The notes: generated by a model not told the origin, from the sequence alone. A DNA stretch of 64,000 nucleotides from Modicisalibacter xianhensis (GCF_900113605.1 NZ_FOPY01000015.1:1-64000), one strand, 5' to 3'. Shown: positions 44,058 through 52,643, counted from the first letter of the stretch. A program made the numbers and translations.

Positions 44058-44819
44058 CTAGAACCACAGGCGAATCCCGGCGACGACACCACTCCCTTCG
44101 ACCTCACCAAACTCGTCGCGGGTAAAATCTGCGGTCTGGCCGTACTGCTTCTCCCAGTACCCACCGACATAAGGAGCGATCTTGGGCGTAATCTGGTAGC
44201 GCAAGCGCAGCCCCAGGCGGGTGGAGTTCAGCCCCTCGCCGACCCCGAACTCCTCGACATCGCTGCCTGCCAGCTCGATTTCGGCACGAGGCTGCAGGAT
44301 GACACGCTGAGTGACCCGCAGGTCGTATTCGCCTTCCAGCGAGGCGGAGACATCACCATCCTCACTGACCCGCAAGGAAGTATCGACCTCGATGCCGTAG
44401 GGCAGCGTGCCCATCAGCCCGACGACCGCGAAGCCACGCTCGGGATGATCACCGCTACCCAGGCCTCCTTGATAACCCAGGCCGCCCTGCAACTCCCAGA
44501 AGTCCGCGATCAAATGACTGTAGAGCAGGTCCAGCGACTCGAACTCGGCATCTTCGCCGTCGCCCTGGGTATTCTCGCCCTCGCCCTTGAGGTAGACCCG
44601 CTGGCGATCCCCGCCGTACCAGCCCTGGAAATCCCACACCAGGGCCTCTTCATTGTCATCGCTCCAGGCGTACTCGAAGCGATCGACGAGCAATGTCCCG
44701 AAGTGATGCTCCTGCATGGCCACTCCCCACCCCGGCGGAATGTCCTCGACCTGGGCCAGGGCCGCCGAGGCCAGGGAAAGTGCGCCGATGCCGGCGACTG
44801 CGCGTGCACAAACATTCAT
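44058..44819 (-). CDS. copB: Copper-resistance outer-membrane protein CopB
   Basis: This 253-residue outer-membrane beta-barrel protein of the CopB/PcoB family has a signal peptide (about 1-22, 'ASAALAQVEDIPPGWG'), the family opening 'MQEHHFGTLLVDRFEYAW', alternating amphipathic strands, 'RLGLRLRYQITPKIAPYVGG', and the terminal aromatic 'GIRLWF' needed for barrel assembly. Unlike some CopB proteins it lacks the long His/Met-rich N-terminal repeat. It starts 12 nt after copA and probably works with it in periplasmic copper handling. Confidence 0.92.
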   Translation of the reverse strand: MNVCARAVAGIGALSLASAALAQVEDIPPGWGVAMQEHHFGTLLVDRFEYAWSDDNEEALVWDFQGWYGGDRQRVYLKGEGENTQGDGEDAEFESLDLLYSHLIADFWELQGGLGYQGGLGSGDHPERGFAVVGLMGTLPYGIEVDTSLRVSEDGDVSASLEGEYDLRVTQRVILQPRAEIELAGSDVEEFGVGEGLNSTRLGLRLRYQITPKIAPYVGGYWEKQYGQTADFTRDEFGEVEGSGVVAGIRLWF

Positions 44820-44831
44820 CGTAGTATTCCC

Positions 44832-46709
44832 TCAAGCGACCTTGACGACCCGGAACATGCCGGCATCCATGTGATAAAGCAGATGGCAGTGGAACGCCCA
44901 ATGCCCCGGAGCATCGGCGGTGACGAGCGCGGAGACCCGTTCGCCCGGCTTGACGTTCAAGGTATGCTTGCGTGGAATCAGCTCGCCGGCGCCGTTCTCC
45001 AGTTCCATCCACATGCCATGCAGGTGAATGGGATGCTCCATCATGGTCGTGTTGACGAAAATCAGGCGCAGGCGCTCGCCATGCGCGAAATGGATGGGGC
45101 CATCGACCTCGCTAAACTTCTTGCCGTCGAACGACCACATGTAGCGTTCCATGTTGCCGGTCAGGTGCAGTTCTAGCTCTCGCCCCGGCGGGCGTCGGTC
45201 CGGCCAGGGTGTGCGTGCCTTGAGGTCGCCGTAGACCAGAACGCGGCGCTCTGCCGGGTCGATGCCGATACCCGCCTGATCATAGCGGGACTCCGGCTGC
45301 GCGACCCCAGCGGCCAACAGCCCACTGCCATGCGCAGCCGAGGCAGTCTGGTCCGCAGGCGTATGGTTCATCTCTGCCATCGGCGCATGGGCCGTGCCAT
45401 GCGCGCCATGATCCATGCCAGCCATTGACGAATGATCCGTCCCAGCCATCGACGAATGATCCGTCCCAGCCATCGACGAATGGTCCATCCCGGCCATCGA
45501 CGAATGGTCCATCGCTGCTTTCGCTGAATGATCGCTGCTGCCGGTACTCATCGACGCGTGATCCATACCGCCGCCATGGGCTGCCATGGCTTCCATGCCT
45601 CTGTCAGCGATTCGGCGGCGCTCGGGAATCGGTGCCACCATGCCCAGGCGCGGCGCCAGCGTGGCACGCACATACCCGCTACGATCCATGGCTTCGGCAA
45701 AGATGGTGTAGGCCCGGTCCGCCTCGGGCTCGACGACGACGTCATAGGTCTCGGCCACGGCGATCCGGAATTCATCAACGGGTACCAGCTGTACCGGCTG
45801 CCCGTCGGCAGCAACGACTGTCATCTTCACACCGGGAATGCGTACGTCGAAGTAGCTCATCGCCGAGCCGTTGATGACCCGCAGTCGGAGCTTCTCACCC
45901 GGCCGGAACAGTGCCGTCCAGTTGTCCTGCGCAGTATGGCCGTTGACGAGATAGGTGTAGGTGCTGCCAGTGACGTCGGCGATATCGCGGGAACTCATGC
46001 GCATCTGCTGCCACATGCTGCGCTGCTTCCAGGTCTCCGCCAGGCCGTGCTTGGCGACATCGTCGAAGAAGTCGACGAGGGTGCGCTCCTGGCGGTTGTA
46101 GTAGCCTTCGGCGACCTTGAGGTGGCGGAACACGTCGCGCGGATCCTCGAAAGTCCAGTCGGTCAGCAGCAGGACATGCTCGCGATCGTAATGGAACGGC
46201 TCGGGTTCGGCCGGCTCGATGAGCATCGGCCCGGCATGGCCCAGTTGCTCCTGCAACCCCGAGTGGCTGTGATACCAGTAGGTCCCATTCTGGTTGACGG
46301 GAAAGCGGGCCGTGAAAACCTCGCCAGGCGCAATGCCTGCATAGCTCAGCCCGGGCACGCCATCCATGTTCGATGGCAAAATGATCCCATGCCAGTGAAC
46401 GGACGTTTTTTCATCAAGCAGGTTGGTGATCTTTAACGAGGCGTCCTGGCCTTCTCGCAAGCGAATCAGCGGCCCCGGGCTGGTGCCGTTGAGTGTGATC
46501 GGATAGGCCGTCTTGCCGGCGATCTGCCGGGCCTCGCGACGCACCGCCAAGGATACCTGCGGGCCGTCCTCGAGCCCCTGGGGATAAACGTTGGCCAGGC
46601 CGGCAGGGGCCGCCCAGGTCGGACGCACACCCAAGGCAGCGGTGGACAGCCCCAGCAGGGAGGCGGCTTGAAGAAGCTGTCGCCGGGACAGCAGGGGAGC
46701 AGAGGGCAT
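44832..46709 (-). CDS. copA: Multicopper oxidase CopA with Met/His repeats
   Basis: This enzyme of about 625 residues is exported by the Tat pathway ('LLSRRQLLQAASLLGLS' at the N-terminus). It has three cupredoxin domains: 'SVHWHGIIL' and 'GTYWYHSH' supply trinuclear copper ligands, 'HPIHLHGMWMEL' and 'HCHLLYHMDAGMF' the T1/T3 sites. Between domains 2 and 3 is a Met/His-rich insert including four tandem copies of an octapeptide like MDHSSMAG, a copper-binding feature. It oxidises Cu(I) in the periplasm. I prefer ATG 46709 (AGGA upstream); ATG 46736 would add nine residues and has no ribosome site. Confidence 0.93.
   Translation of the reverse strand: MPSAPLLSRRQLLQAASLLGLSTAALGVRPTWAAPAGLANVYPQGLEDGPQVSLAVRREARQIAGKTAYPITLNGTSPGPLIRLREGQDASLKITNLLDEKTSVHWHGIILPSNMDGVPGLSYAGIAPGEVFTARFPVNQNGTYWYHSHSGLQEQLGHAGPMLIEPAEPEPFHYDREHVLLLTDWTFEDPRDVFRHLKVAEGYYNRQERTLVDFFDDVAKHGLAETWKQRSMWQQMRMSSRDIADVTGSTYTYLVNGHTAQDNWTALFRPGEKLRLRVINGSAMSYFDVRIPGVKMTVVAADGQPVQLVPVDEFRIAVAETYDVVVEPEADRAYTIFAEAMDRSGYVRATLAPRLGMVAPIPERRRIADRGMEAMAAHGGGMDHASMSTGSSDHSAKAAMDHSSMAGMDHSSMAGTDHSSMAGTDHSSMAGMDHGAHGTAHAPMAEMNHTPADQTASAAHGSGLLAAGVAQPESRYDQAGIGIDPAERRVLVYGDLKARTPWPDRRPPGRELELHLTGNMERYMWSFDGKKFSEVDGPIHFAHGERLRLIFVNTTMMEHPIHLHGMWMELENGAGELIPRKHTLNVKPGERVSALVTADAPGHWAFHCHLLYHMDAGMFRVVKVA
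45424..45519 (-). repeat. 24-bp tandem repeat inside copA
   Basis: About four head-to-tail copies of a 24-bp unit encode the octapeptide MDHSSMAG with M/T variation at the first position. The unit length is a multiple of three, so gain or loss of copies keeps the frame. It changes the number of Met/His copper ligands in CopA. Confidence 0.85.
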
Positions 46710-46757
46710 GGCAACATCCTGCGCAGTCAAAGACATGCCGGATTCTGCGTCAATAAC

Positions 46758-46774
46758 CTGAAAGCATGCTGAAA
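46758..46774. promoter_or_regulatory. Candidate CopR direct repeat upstream of copA
   Basis: CTGAAA-N5-CTGAAA is an exact direct hexamer repeat at one-turn spacing, as OmpR-family regulators bind. It lies 49-65 bp upstream of the chosen copA start. Binding by CopR is inferred from position and geometry only. Confidence 0.35.
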
Positions 46775-46778
46775 ATGA

Positions 46779-48353
46779 CTAAAGCAAGTGCTCGATCGGC
46801 AGCAGGCGAAGGGCCTTGGCCTTCAGGTGTCGCCACAGCCCGCCAGGCTCCTGGTTCGTGGTGATCCACTCTCCGTCGCGGCGGGTTTCCCAGCGCAGGC
46901 TGCTGTCCTCCTCCAAGGTGACCTGGTAGCTGCGGGTCGGGCTCATGCCCTGCCGGGCCAGGTCCCAGAGCTGCTGCCCAAGCTCACGACTATCGATAAG
47001 CAGACCCAGCTCACTGTTCCACCACAGCGAGCGCGGGTCGGCATTGAGCGAGCCGATGAACACACGGTCCTGGTCGAAGGCCACGGCCTTGGTGTGCAGA
47101 CTCGAGATCTCGCCCACTGCCCGCTCGGGGGCAGCGGCAGGATTGCCTCGCAGTTCGTGGAGCCGGGCACCCTGCTTGAGCATGGCTGGCCGCCACGGGG
47201 CGTAGGCACCATGCAGCGACGGCACATCGGTGGCTTCCAGCGAATTGGTCAGCACGGTCAATCTCACGCCTCGCTGCGCCAGATGCTTCAGGTAGTCGAT
47301 GCCCGCCTGAGTCGGAATCACGTAGGGGGAGATGATCAGCATCTCGTCGTCGAGACGACGAAAGGCGCCTTCGAGCTGATCCATCACAGTGAGCCCGAAC
47401 GGCGGATAGCCGGTCACGGCCAACTTGTGCGGTGAATCCCACAAGGCGATGGCCGGCGCCCAGACCAGCGAATCGAGCAGCCGACGCCCCGATTCACCCA
47501 CCATGCGCCGAAAGGCGGGCTGAGTCGACAACGCATTGCCCTGCGCGGCATCCTCGCCGAGCGCTACCAGCAGGTCGTGCCAGGCGTCATTCCGTGCAGA
47601 AGCGAATTGACGCAGCGGCACCGCCAACGGATGGTTCCAATAACTGTCGAAGCTGCCCGATAGGGTGGCGACGACCGGCCCGACTGCCATCACATCGAGA
47701 TCGTTGAAGTTGAGCTCATCGTCGACCTCGAAATATTCGTCGCCCAGGTTGCGTCCGCCGGTGATGGCCACCGCGTTATCCGTCACCCACAGCTTATTGT
47801 GCATGCGCCGATGCTTGCGGTCGAAATTGGCCACCAGTGCCAGGTAATAGGTCAAACGAAAGCCACGCCCCGCCGTGACCGGGTTGAAGACACGCACTTC
47901 GATATTGGGATGGCTGTCGAACGCGGCCAGCATGGCCTGCTTGTTGCGACTGGTCAGGTCATCCAGCAACAGGCGTACGCGCACGCCCCGCTGGGCGGCC
48001 TGCAGCATCTGTCGCAGCAGGGCGCGTCCGGTACGGTCGCCCTCGAGGATGTAGGTCTGTACGTCCAGCGTCTTCTGCGCATGCGCGGCCAGCGAGGCAC
48101 GCAGGGCGAAGGCCGTCGGCCCGTCAGATACCAGCGTCATGCCACTGACTGCGTCATGACGCTGCTCCGCCTGATGGGCCCAGGCCCCCAGATAGGTATG
48201 CTGGGCCGCGTCACGTGTCAGGGCCTGCGAAGGGGAGCTGACGACGTCCATCGAGGTACAGCCGCCCAGCAGCACCATGCAGGCCAGACTCCAGCACCAT
48301 CGACGCCCACGTATCAGAGGGCGATGATCCGGCATGGGAAAAGGGCAAGTCAT
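46779..48353 (-). CDS. ClsC-like phospholipase D family lipoprotein
   Basis: This protein of about 524 residues has a lipoprotein signal (lipobox LLGGC, about residues 29-33) and two HKD motifs: 'HNKLWVTDNAVAITGGRN' (about 175) and 'HTKAVAFDQDRVFIGSLNAD' (about 410). The 'ALRASLAAHAQKTLDVQTYI' opening is typical of the YmdC/ClsC group, which makes cardiolipin from phospholipids. I chose ATG 48353; ATG 48335 is a fair alternative, and neither has a strong ribosome site. It follows the antiporter by 10 nt, so may be co-transcribed with it. Confidence 0.87.
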   Translation of the reverse strand: MTCPFPMPDHRPLIRGRRWCWSLACMVLLGGCTSMDVVSSPSQALTRDAAQHTYLGAWAHQAEQRHDAVSGMTLVSDGPTAFALRASLAAHAQKTLDVQTYILEGDRTGRALLRQMLQAAQRGVRVRLLLDDLTSRNKQAMLAAFDSHPNIEVRVFNPVTAGRGFRLTYYLALVANFDRKHRRMHNKLWVTDNAVAITGGRNLGDEYFEVDDELNFNDLDVMAVGPVVATLSGSFDSYWNHPLAVPLRQFASARNDAWHDLLVALGEDAAQGNALSTQPAFRRMVGESGRRLLDSLVWAPAIALWDSPHKLAVTGYPPFGLTVMDQLEGAFRRLDDEMLIISPYVIPTQAGIDYLKHLAQRGVRLTVLTNSLEATDVPSLHGAYAPWRPAMLKQGARLHELRGNPAAAPERAVGEISSLHTKAVAFDQDRVFIGSLNADPRSLWWNSELGLLIDSRELGQQLWDLARQGMSPTRSYQVTLEEDSSLRWETRRDGEWITTNQEPGGLWRHLKAKALRLLPIEHLL

Positions 48354-48363
48354 TGTCGTTGTG

Positions 48364-49620
48364 TCATCGCTGCGCCGCCGACTGCGGAGACTGACCCAGT
48401 AACCAGACAACGACCCGCCCGATGGACAGGCCCTGCACCAGAATCGAAAACAGTACGATCAGATAGGTCACCGTAAGCAAGGTGTCACGCGTTTCCCCAT
48501 CCGGCAGCGCCAGGGCCAGCGCTACAGAGATTCCGCCCCGCAGGCCGCCCCAGGTCAGGATGCGTGCCGAGCCGTGGCGAAAGCCCAACTGATCGCGCAA
48601 CAGCATGACCGGTACACCGATGGTGGTGAAACGCACCGCCAGAATAACCACGATCAGGCCCGCGCAGGCCCATAGATGGGCAAGTTCGAAGGGGATCAGC
48701 AGCACTTCCAGGCCGATGAGCACGAACAGCAGTGTGTTGAGAATCTCGTCGATGAGTTCCCAGAAGGCATCGAGGTGCTCACGCGTCGTGTCGGACATGG
48801 CGCTCTGGCGGGCCTTGTTGCCTATCAGCAGCCCGGCGACGACCATCGCGATGGGGCCGGAAATATGCAGGTGCAGCGCCAGCGAGTAGCCGCCCAGCAC
48901 CACCGCCAGCGAGATCAGCACCTCGATACGGTACTCGTCGATGCTGCGCATCAGCCAATAGGCCAGCGTACCTATCGCCAGGCCGAGCAGGATGCCGCCC
49001 CCGGCTTCCTGCAGGAACAGCTTGCCGGCATGCGTGAAGGTCAGGGCCTCGTCACCCATGGCCGCACCCAGCAACAGCGTGAACACCACGACGGCCACCC
49101 CGTCGTTGAACAGCGATTCACCGACGATACGCAGCTCGAGATCGGCCGGCGCATTGGCCTTGCGCAGGATGCCCAATACCGCGATGGGGTCGGTGGGCGA
49201 GATCAGGGCACCGAAGACCAGGCAATACATCCAGGGCACGGACAGGCCGAGCGCACCGAACAAGTAGTAGGCGGCGCTGCCGATGGCCAAGGTGGATATC
49301 ACTACCCCTAGCGTGGCCAGAAAACCGATCGACCAGCGATAGCGCCGCAACCGGTCAAGGTCAATGTGCAGGGCACCCGCGAACAGCAGCAGCGAGAGCA
49401 TGCCGTCCATCAGCAATTGATTGAAGTCGATGCGCGACAACAGGGCCTCGGCCTGATCCTCAATGGCCGTGAAGCCCAGCCATGCCAGACCGTGTAGCCC
49501 ACCGGACAGTGCCAGGGCAATGGCCATCACGCCAATGGTGGTCGGCAGATGGATGTATTGATGATTGAACCAGGCGAAAATCGCCGTCAGCGATACGATA
49601 ATCGCGATCAATTCCAGCAT
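48364..49620 (-). CDS. NhaP-type Na+/H+ antiporter (CPA1)
   Basis: This 418-residue membrane protein with about twelve helices has the CPA1 signatures 'LLLFAGALHIDLDRLRR', 'VFGALISPTDPIAVLGIL' (the ion-site Thr-Asp-Pro) and 'RIVGESLFNDGVAVVVF' (the Asn-Asp pair), and later 'LTWGGLRGGISVALALALP'. It exchanges Na+ or K+ for H+. A sodium pump is expected in a halophile. It lacks a long cytoplasmic C-terminal domain. Confidence 0.92.
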   Translation of the reverse strand: MLELIAIIVSLTAIFAWFNHQYIHLPTTIGVMAIALALSGGLHGLAWLGFTAIEDQAEALLSRIDFNQLLMDGMLSLLLFAGALHIDLDRLRRYRWSIGFLATLGVVISTLAIGSAAYYLFGALGLSVPWMYCLVFGALISPTDPIAVLGILRKANAPADLELRIVGESLFNDGVAVVVFTLLLGAAMGDEALTFTHAGKLFLQEAGGGILLGLAIGTLAYWLMRSIDEYRIEVLISLAVVLGGYSLALHLHISGPIAMVVAGLLIGNKARQSAMSDTTREHLDAFWELIDEILNTLLFVLIGLEVLLIPFELAHLWACAGLIVVILAVRFTTIGVPVMLLRDQLGFRHGSARILTWGGLRGGISVALALALPDGETRDTLLTVTYLIVLFSILVQGLSIGRVVVWLLGQSPQSAAQR

Positions 49621-49764
49621 GAGCCTTCCTTTGCCATGGCTTACTTTGCCCTATCCCTATAGCCAGACGGAACCTGGCGGCTGTCTCATGACAGCCCCGG
49701 TGTTTCGTTGCGTTGATACGACAGACGCGCGTCGTAACGCTGTACCCGCTTACTGCGACGGGGG

Positions 49765-50157
49765 TTACTGTTCGCTGGCTGACTGCGAGTTGCTCGTCGA
49801 GCTGGCCTGGGAAACGCCGCTCTGGCCGCCCCCGGCGGGAGTGCCTGTCGACTGCCGCTCCGGGGTCTGCTGGCTGGGCTGCGAGGGTTGTGCAGAAGGA
49901 TCGCTGACCGGCATCTGATCGTTGGGAGACAGGCCTTCGCCAGTACTCTCGTCGGGCTCGACCATGTCCGACCCGGTGATGCCGCTGGTTGTCCCGGTGG
50001 TACCCGTAGATACAGCAGCATCATTGCCGACTTCCTGCGCATCCACGGTACTTTCCACCGACGTGTCCGTGCCGGTTGTTTCATCGTCGCCGCACCCAAC
50101 CAATAGCACTCCGCTCAATGCCAGCGTCGCCAACAGCAGTGTCTTGCCTCGCTCCAT
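49765..50157 (-). CDS. Small acidic lipoprotein, paralogue 1
   Basis: This 130-residue predicted lipoprotein has a signal 'ERGKTLLLATLALSGVLLVGC', shared nearly word for word with the lipoproteins at 52015 and 52644. It is followed by a low-complexity, Thr/Ser/Gln/Pro-rich, acidic body with no recognisable domain. AAGGAG precedes ATG 50157. The cysteine is followed by Gly-Asp-Asp; the Asp at +3 and not +2 gives no clear inner-membrane retention signal. Function unknown. Confidence 0.75.
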   Translation of the reverse strand: MERGKTLLLATLALSGVLLVGCGDDETTGTDTSVESTVDAQEVGNDAAVSTGTTGTTSGITGSDMVEPDESTGEGLSPNDQMPVSDPSAQPSQPSQQTPERQSTGTPAGGGQSGVSQASSTSNSQSASEQ

Positions 50158-50287
50158 GATGCGCTCCTTGTCTCCTTGAATTGGCATGCCACATTCCCAG
50201 CGTAGCTTCCCGGCACGCGAACATCACACCGTCCAACGCTCGCTTACGCTAATTTAGCCATGGACTCATCATCAATATATACAAACA

Positions 50288-50310
50288 AGAACGCCGCCCG
50301 AAGGCGGCGT
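50288..50310 (-). terminator. Terminator after ahcY
   Basis: An 8-bp stem (ACGCCGCC / GGCGGCGT) with loop CGAA (plus-strand reading) is followed on the minus strand by the U-rich TCTTGTTTG. It lies 26 nt beyond the ahcY stop. Confidence 0.8.
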
Positions 50311-50335
50311 GCAGTGAAAGTCTAACCTGACACGT

Positions 50336-51748
50336 TCAGTAGCGGTACTCGTCCGGCTTGAAGGGGCCATCCACCGGCGTGCCGGTATACCTGGCCTGGT
50401 CCTCGGTCAAGCGCGTGACTACGCCACCGAAGCCCTCCACCATGTAGCGGGCCACCTCCTCGTCAAGTTGCTTGGGCAACACGGTGACACTCAGGCCGGT
50501 GGACTTCTCGTCGTCGGTGAGATCAGCAAACTTGCGCTCGAAAAGGTGGATCTGGGCAAGCACCTGGTTGGCGAACGAGCCATCCATGATCCGCGATGGG
50601 TGACCAGTGGCATTGCCCAGATTCACCAGGCGGCCCTCGGAAAGCAGGATCAGGTAATCGTCGCTGGTGGGATCGAAGTCATCGGGATCGCTGTCGCGAT
50701 AGATCTTGTGGACCTGCGGCTTGACCTCTTCCCAGTGCCACTGGCGGCGCATGTAGGCCGTGTCGATCTCGCTGTCGAAATGGCCAATGTTGCACACCAC
50801 GGCCCCCTTCTTGAGTGCCTTGAGCATCGGCGCGTCGCACGCGTTGATGTTGCCGGTACAGGTCACCACCAGGTCGATCCTGCCGAGCAGGTCGTGGTCG
50901 ATGCTGTCGACGCCCCGGTTGATGCCGTCGACGTAGGGGGAGACGACTTCGTAGCCGTCCATGCAGGCCTGCATGGCACAGATCGGGTCGATCTCGCTGA
51001 CCTTGACGATCATGCCTTCCTGGCGCAGCGAGGCAGCTGAGCCCTTGCCCACGTCGCCATAGCCGACCACCAGCGCCTGCTTGCCGGCCATCAGATGATC
51101 GAGGCCGCGCTTGATGGCGTCGTTGAGGCTGTGACGGCAGCCGTACTTGTTGTCGTTCTTGGACTTGGTAACCGCATCGTTGACGTTGATCGCCGGGACC
51201 TTGAGCGTGCTGTCGCGCAGCATCTCCTGCAGGCGATGCACGCCGGTGGTGGTCTCCTCGGAGATGCCATGGATGCTGGCCAGCAGTTCGGGGCGCTTGT
51301 CATGCAGCAGCGCGGTCAGGTCGCCGCCATCATCGAGCACCATGTTCGGCGTCCAGCCGTCGGGGCCCTCAACCGTCTGCTCGATGCACCACCAGAACTC
51401 TTCCTCAGTCTCGCCCTTCCAGGCGAATACCGGGATATCGGCGGCAGCGATGGCGGCGGCGGCATGGTCCTGGGTCGAGAAGATATTGCACGAGGACCAG
51501 CGCACCGAGGCGCCCAGCTCGATCAGGGTCTCGATCAGTACCGCAGTCTGGATGGTCATGTGGATGCAACCGGCAATACGGGCACCGGCAAGCGGCTGCT
51601 GATCACGATACTTTGCGCGGATCTTCATCAGCGCCGGCATTTCGGTCTCGGCAATGCGAATCTCGCGACGCCCCCAGTCGGCCAGACCGATATCGGCGAC
51701 CTTGTAATCGTTCTGGGTGGCGGATTGGGCATTGGCCACTGCTGTCAT
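50336..51748 (-). CDS. ahcY: Adenosylhomocysteinase
   Basis: This 470-residue cytoplasmic NAD+-enzyme hydrolyses S-adenosylhomocysteine to adenosine and homocysteine, removing the product inhibitor of methyltransferases. Hallmarks are '[20 protein letters not shown]', '[16 protein letters not shown]', '[17 protein letters not shown]', the Rossmann '[17 protein letters not shown]' and the C-terminal '[10 protein letters not shown]' that completes the neighbour's NAD site. ATG 51748 has GGAG upstream; the longer frame runs through a riboswitch and is not coding. An SAH riboswitch (51773-51847) precedes it. Confidence 0.97.
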   Translation of the reverse strand: MTAVANAQSATQNDYKVADIGLADWGRREIRIAETEMPALMKIRAKYRDQQPLAGARIAGCIHMTIQTAVLIETLIELGASVRWSSCNIFSTQDHAAAAIAAADIPVFAWKGETEEEFWWCIEQTVEGPDGWTPNMVLDDGGDLTALLHDKRPELLASIHGISEETTTGVHRLQEMLRDSTLKVPAINVNDAVTKSKNDNKYGCRHSLNDAIKRGLDHLMAGKQALVVGYGDVGKGSAASLRQEGMIVKVSEIDPICAMQACMDGYEVVSPYVDGINRGVDSIDHDLLGRIDLVVTCTGNINACDAPMLKALKKGAVVCNIGHFDSEIDTAYMRRQWHWEEVKPQVHKIYRDSDPDDFDPTSDDYLILLSEGRLVNLGNATGHPSRIMDGSFANQVLAQIHLFERKFADLTDDEKSTGLSVTVLPKQLDEEVARYMVEGFGGVVTRLTEDQARYTGTPVDGPFKPDEYRY

Positions 51749-51755
51749 CGTCTTA

Positions 51756-51774
51756 CTCCATTCCAGGGGAATGG
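51756..51774 (-). promoter_or_regulatory. Possible SD-sequestering switch hairpin of ahcY
   Basis: On the minus strand CCATTCC (51774-51768), loop CCT and GGAATGG (51764-51758) form a 7-bp hairpin that takes up part of the GGAG ribosome site (51759-51756). Its first two bases are the last two of the riboswitch pseudoknot strand, so SAH-bound pseudoknot and this hairpin compete. That gives an ON switch for translation. Confidence 0.6.
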
Positions 51775-51847
51775 GCGCCGTTGCGATTGCGACCGTCTGC
51801 CCGAGCCTCGTACATGGCAAGCCATGCACTGCAGCGCCCCTCGGGCA
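51773..51847 (-). ncRNA. S-adenosylhomocysteine (SAH) riboswitch
   Basis: Read on the minus strand, an 8-bp stem P1 (TGCCCGAG at 51847-51840 with CTCGGGCA at 51805-51798) encloses the conserved core GGGCGCTGC and a hairpin (TGCATGGC / GCCATGTA, 51828-51811, one G-U). Downstream GCGCCC (51778-51773) pairs with GGGCGC (51839-51834) as the pseudoknot. In the Ralstonia SAH aptamer the same helix is GAGCGC/GCGCUC, so the U-to-C and A-to-G changes compensate each other. It lies in the 5' UTR of ahcY, its known regulatory target. Confidence 0.88.
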
Positions 51848-51954
51848 GCAGCAACAGGGCGTCGACCGTGATGGCCGACAAAAAGAGTTCACTACAGAGA
51901 ATCGCGTTTTTCAATCGACGCGGTTCGTTCACCGCGACTCGCTCACAAACACAA

Positions 51955-51984
51955 AAGGGGAAATGGCCAAGGCCACCTCCCCTT
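51955..51984 (-). terminator. Terminator of the 11-mer repeat lipoprotein gene
   Basis: A 14-bp stem (AAGGGGAAATGGCC / GGCCACCTCCCCTT, two G-U pairs on the minus strand) with an AA/TT loop is followed on the minus strand by TTTTGTGTTTG. It lies 30 nt beyond the stop of the gene at 52015-52458. Confidence 0.78.
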
Positions 51985-52014
51985 GTCTCGGCAGGTATGA
52001 AGCCGACGTCGAGA

Positions 52015-52458
52015 TTACGAGCTACTATTCTCTTCGGTCATCTCGTCCGTGGCTTGCTCCAGTTCGTCACCCGCCTGCTCGGTTTCCTGAGCGATCTCGT
52101 CACCGGCTTCCTCGGTTCCCTCGACGACGGCATCGCCAGCCTGCTCGGTTTCCTGGGCAATCTCGTCACCCGCCTGCTCGGTATTCTCGACGATGGCATC
52201 GCCAGCCTGCTCGGTTTCCTGGGCAAGCTCGTCACCCGCCTGCTCCGTTGCCTCGGCAGCGTCGCCCATGGCTTCCTCGGTCTGGTTAACGGCGGCATCG
52301 CCGGCCTGTTCCAGATCGTCGCCTGCCTGCTCGAGCTCTTGACTCACATCGCCAGACGTTTGTTCGGTATCGATCGCTTCCTCGTCATCCCCGCAGCCGG
52401 CCAGCAAGGCCCCAGAGAGAATCAATGTGGCGAACAATGTAAGTTTGCGCTTTTCCAT
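52015..52458 (-). CDS. Lipoprotein with LEA-like 11-residue repeats
   Basis: This 147-residue predicted lipoprotein (lipobox ALLAGC near residue 22) has a mature part of roughly ten copies of an 11-residue acidic unit, such as 'AQETEQAGDAI' and 'VENTEQAGDEI'. The register of Ala, Ile/Leu and Glu suggests a long amphipathic helix, as in LEA or apolipoprotein-like proteins. The DNA shows the matching 33- or 66-bp repetition. It shares its signal peptide with its neighbours at 49765 and 52644. A role in envelope or osmotic protection is speculation. Confidence 0.8.
   Translation of the reverse strand: MEKRKLTLFATLILSGALLAGCGDDEEAIDTEQTSGDVSQELEQAGDDLEQAGDAAVNQTEEAMGDAAEATEQAGDELAQETEQAGDAIVENTEQAGDEIAQETEQAGDAVVEGTEEAGDEIAQETEQAGDELEQATDEMTEENSSS
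52040..52260 (-). repeat. 33/66-bp in-frame repeat region
   Basis: Tandem, imperfect copies of a 66-bp unit (two 11-codon modules) make up most of the lipoprotein gene. The strongest match runs between about 52075 and 52240. The unit keeps the reading frame and codes for the TEQAGD-type repeat. Confidence 0.75.
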
Positions 52459-52643
52459 GCGGACTCCTCCTATCCATGTCTTGGTGTGTCTACCAGTTTA
52501 CCCAGCGTAGCGGGATGGTGACTTTCGTAACAATAGCATGTATCCGATGGTCGTAAACGCCGCACCTGCGAAAGCGGAACAGTTGTGTCCCCTTAACTAG
52601 TCATGGCGCCTTCATCAAAGGCGCGTCATCATCGTGCTGGCGT

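Noticed and set aside
45424-45519. Short tandem repeats suggesting a CRISPR array
   Set aside because: The unit is 24 bp with no spacers and is in frame inside copA; it codes for a copper-binding octapeptide.
51749-51892. N-terminal extension of ahcY
   Set aside because: The extra 48 residues are Cys/Pro-rich, not conserved, and would translate the SAH riboswitch; ATG 51748 has a ribosome site.
52040-52260. Repeats in 52 kb region as CRISPR or intergenic repeat
   Set aside because: They are codon repeats of the lipoprotein gene with no unique spacers.
52606-52624. Terminator after the lipoprotein at 52644
   Set aside because: A 7-bp GCGCCTT/AAGGCGC stem exists but has no U-run on the minus strand; too weak to call.
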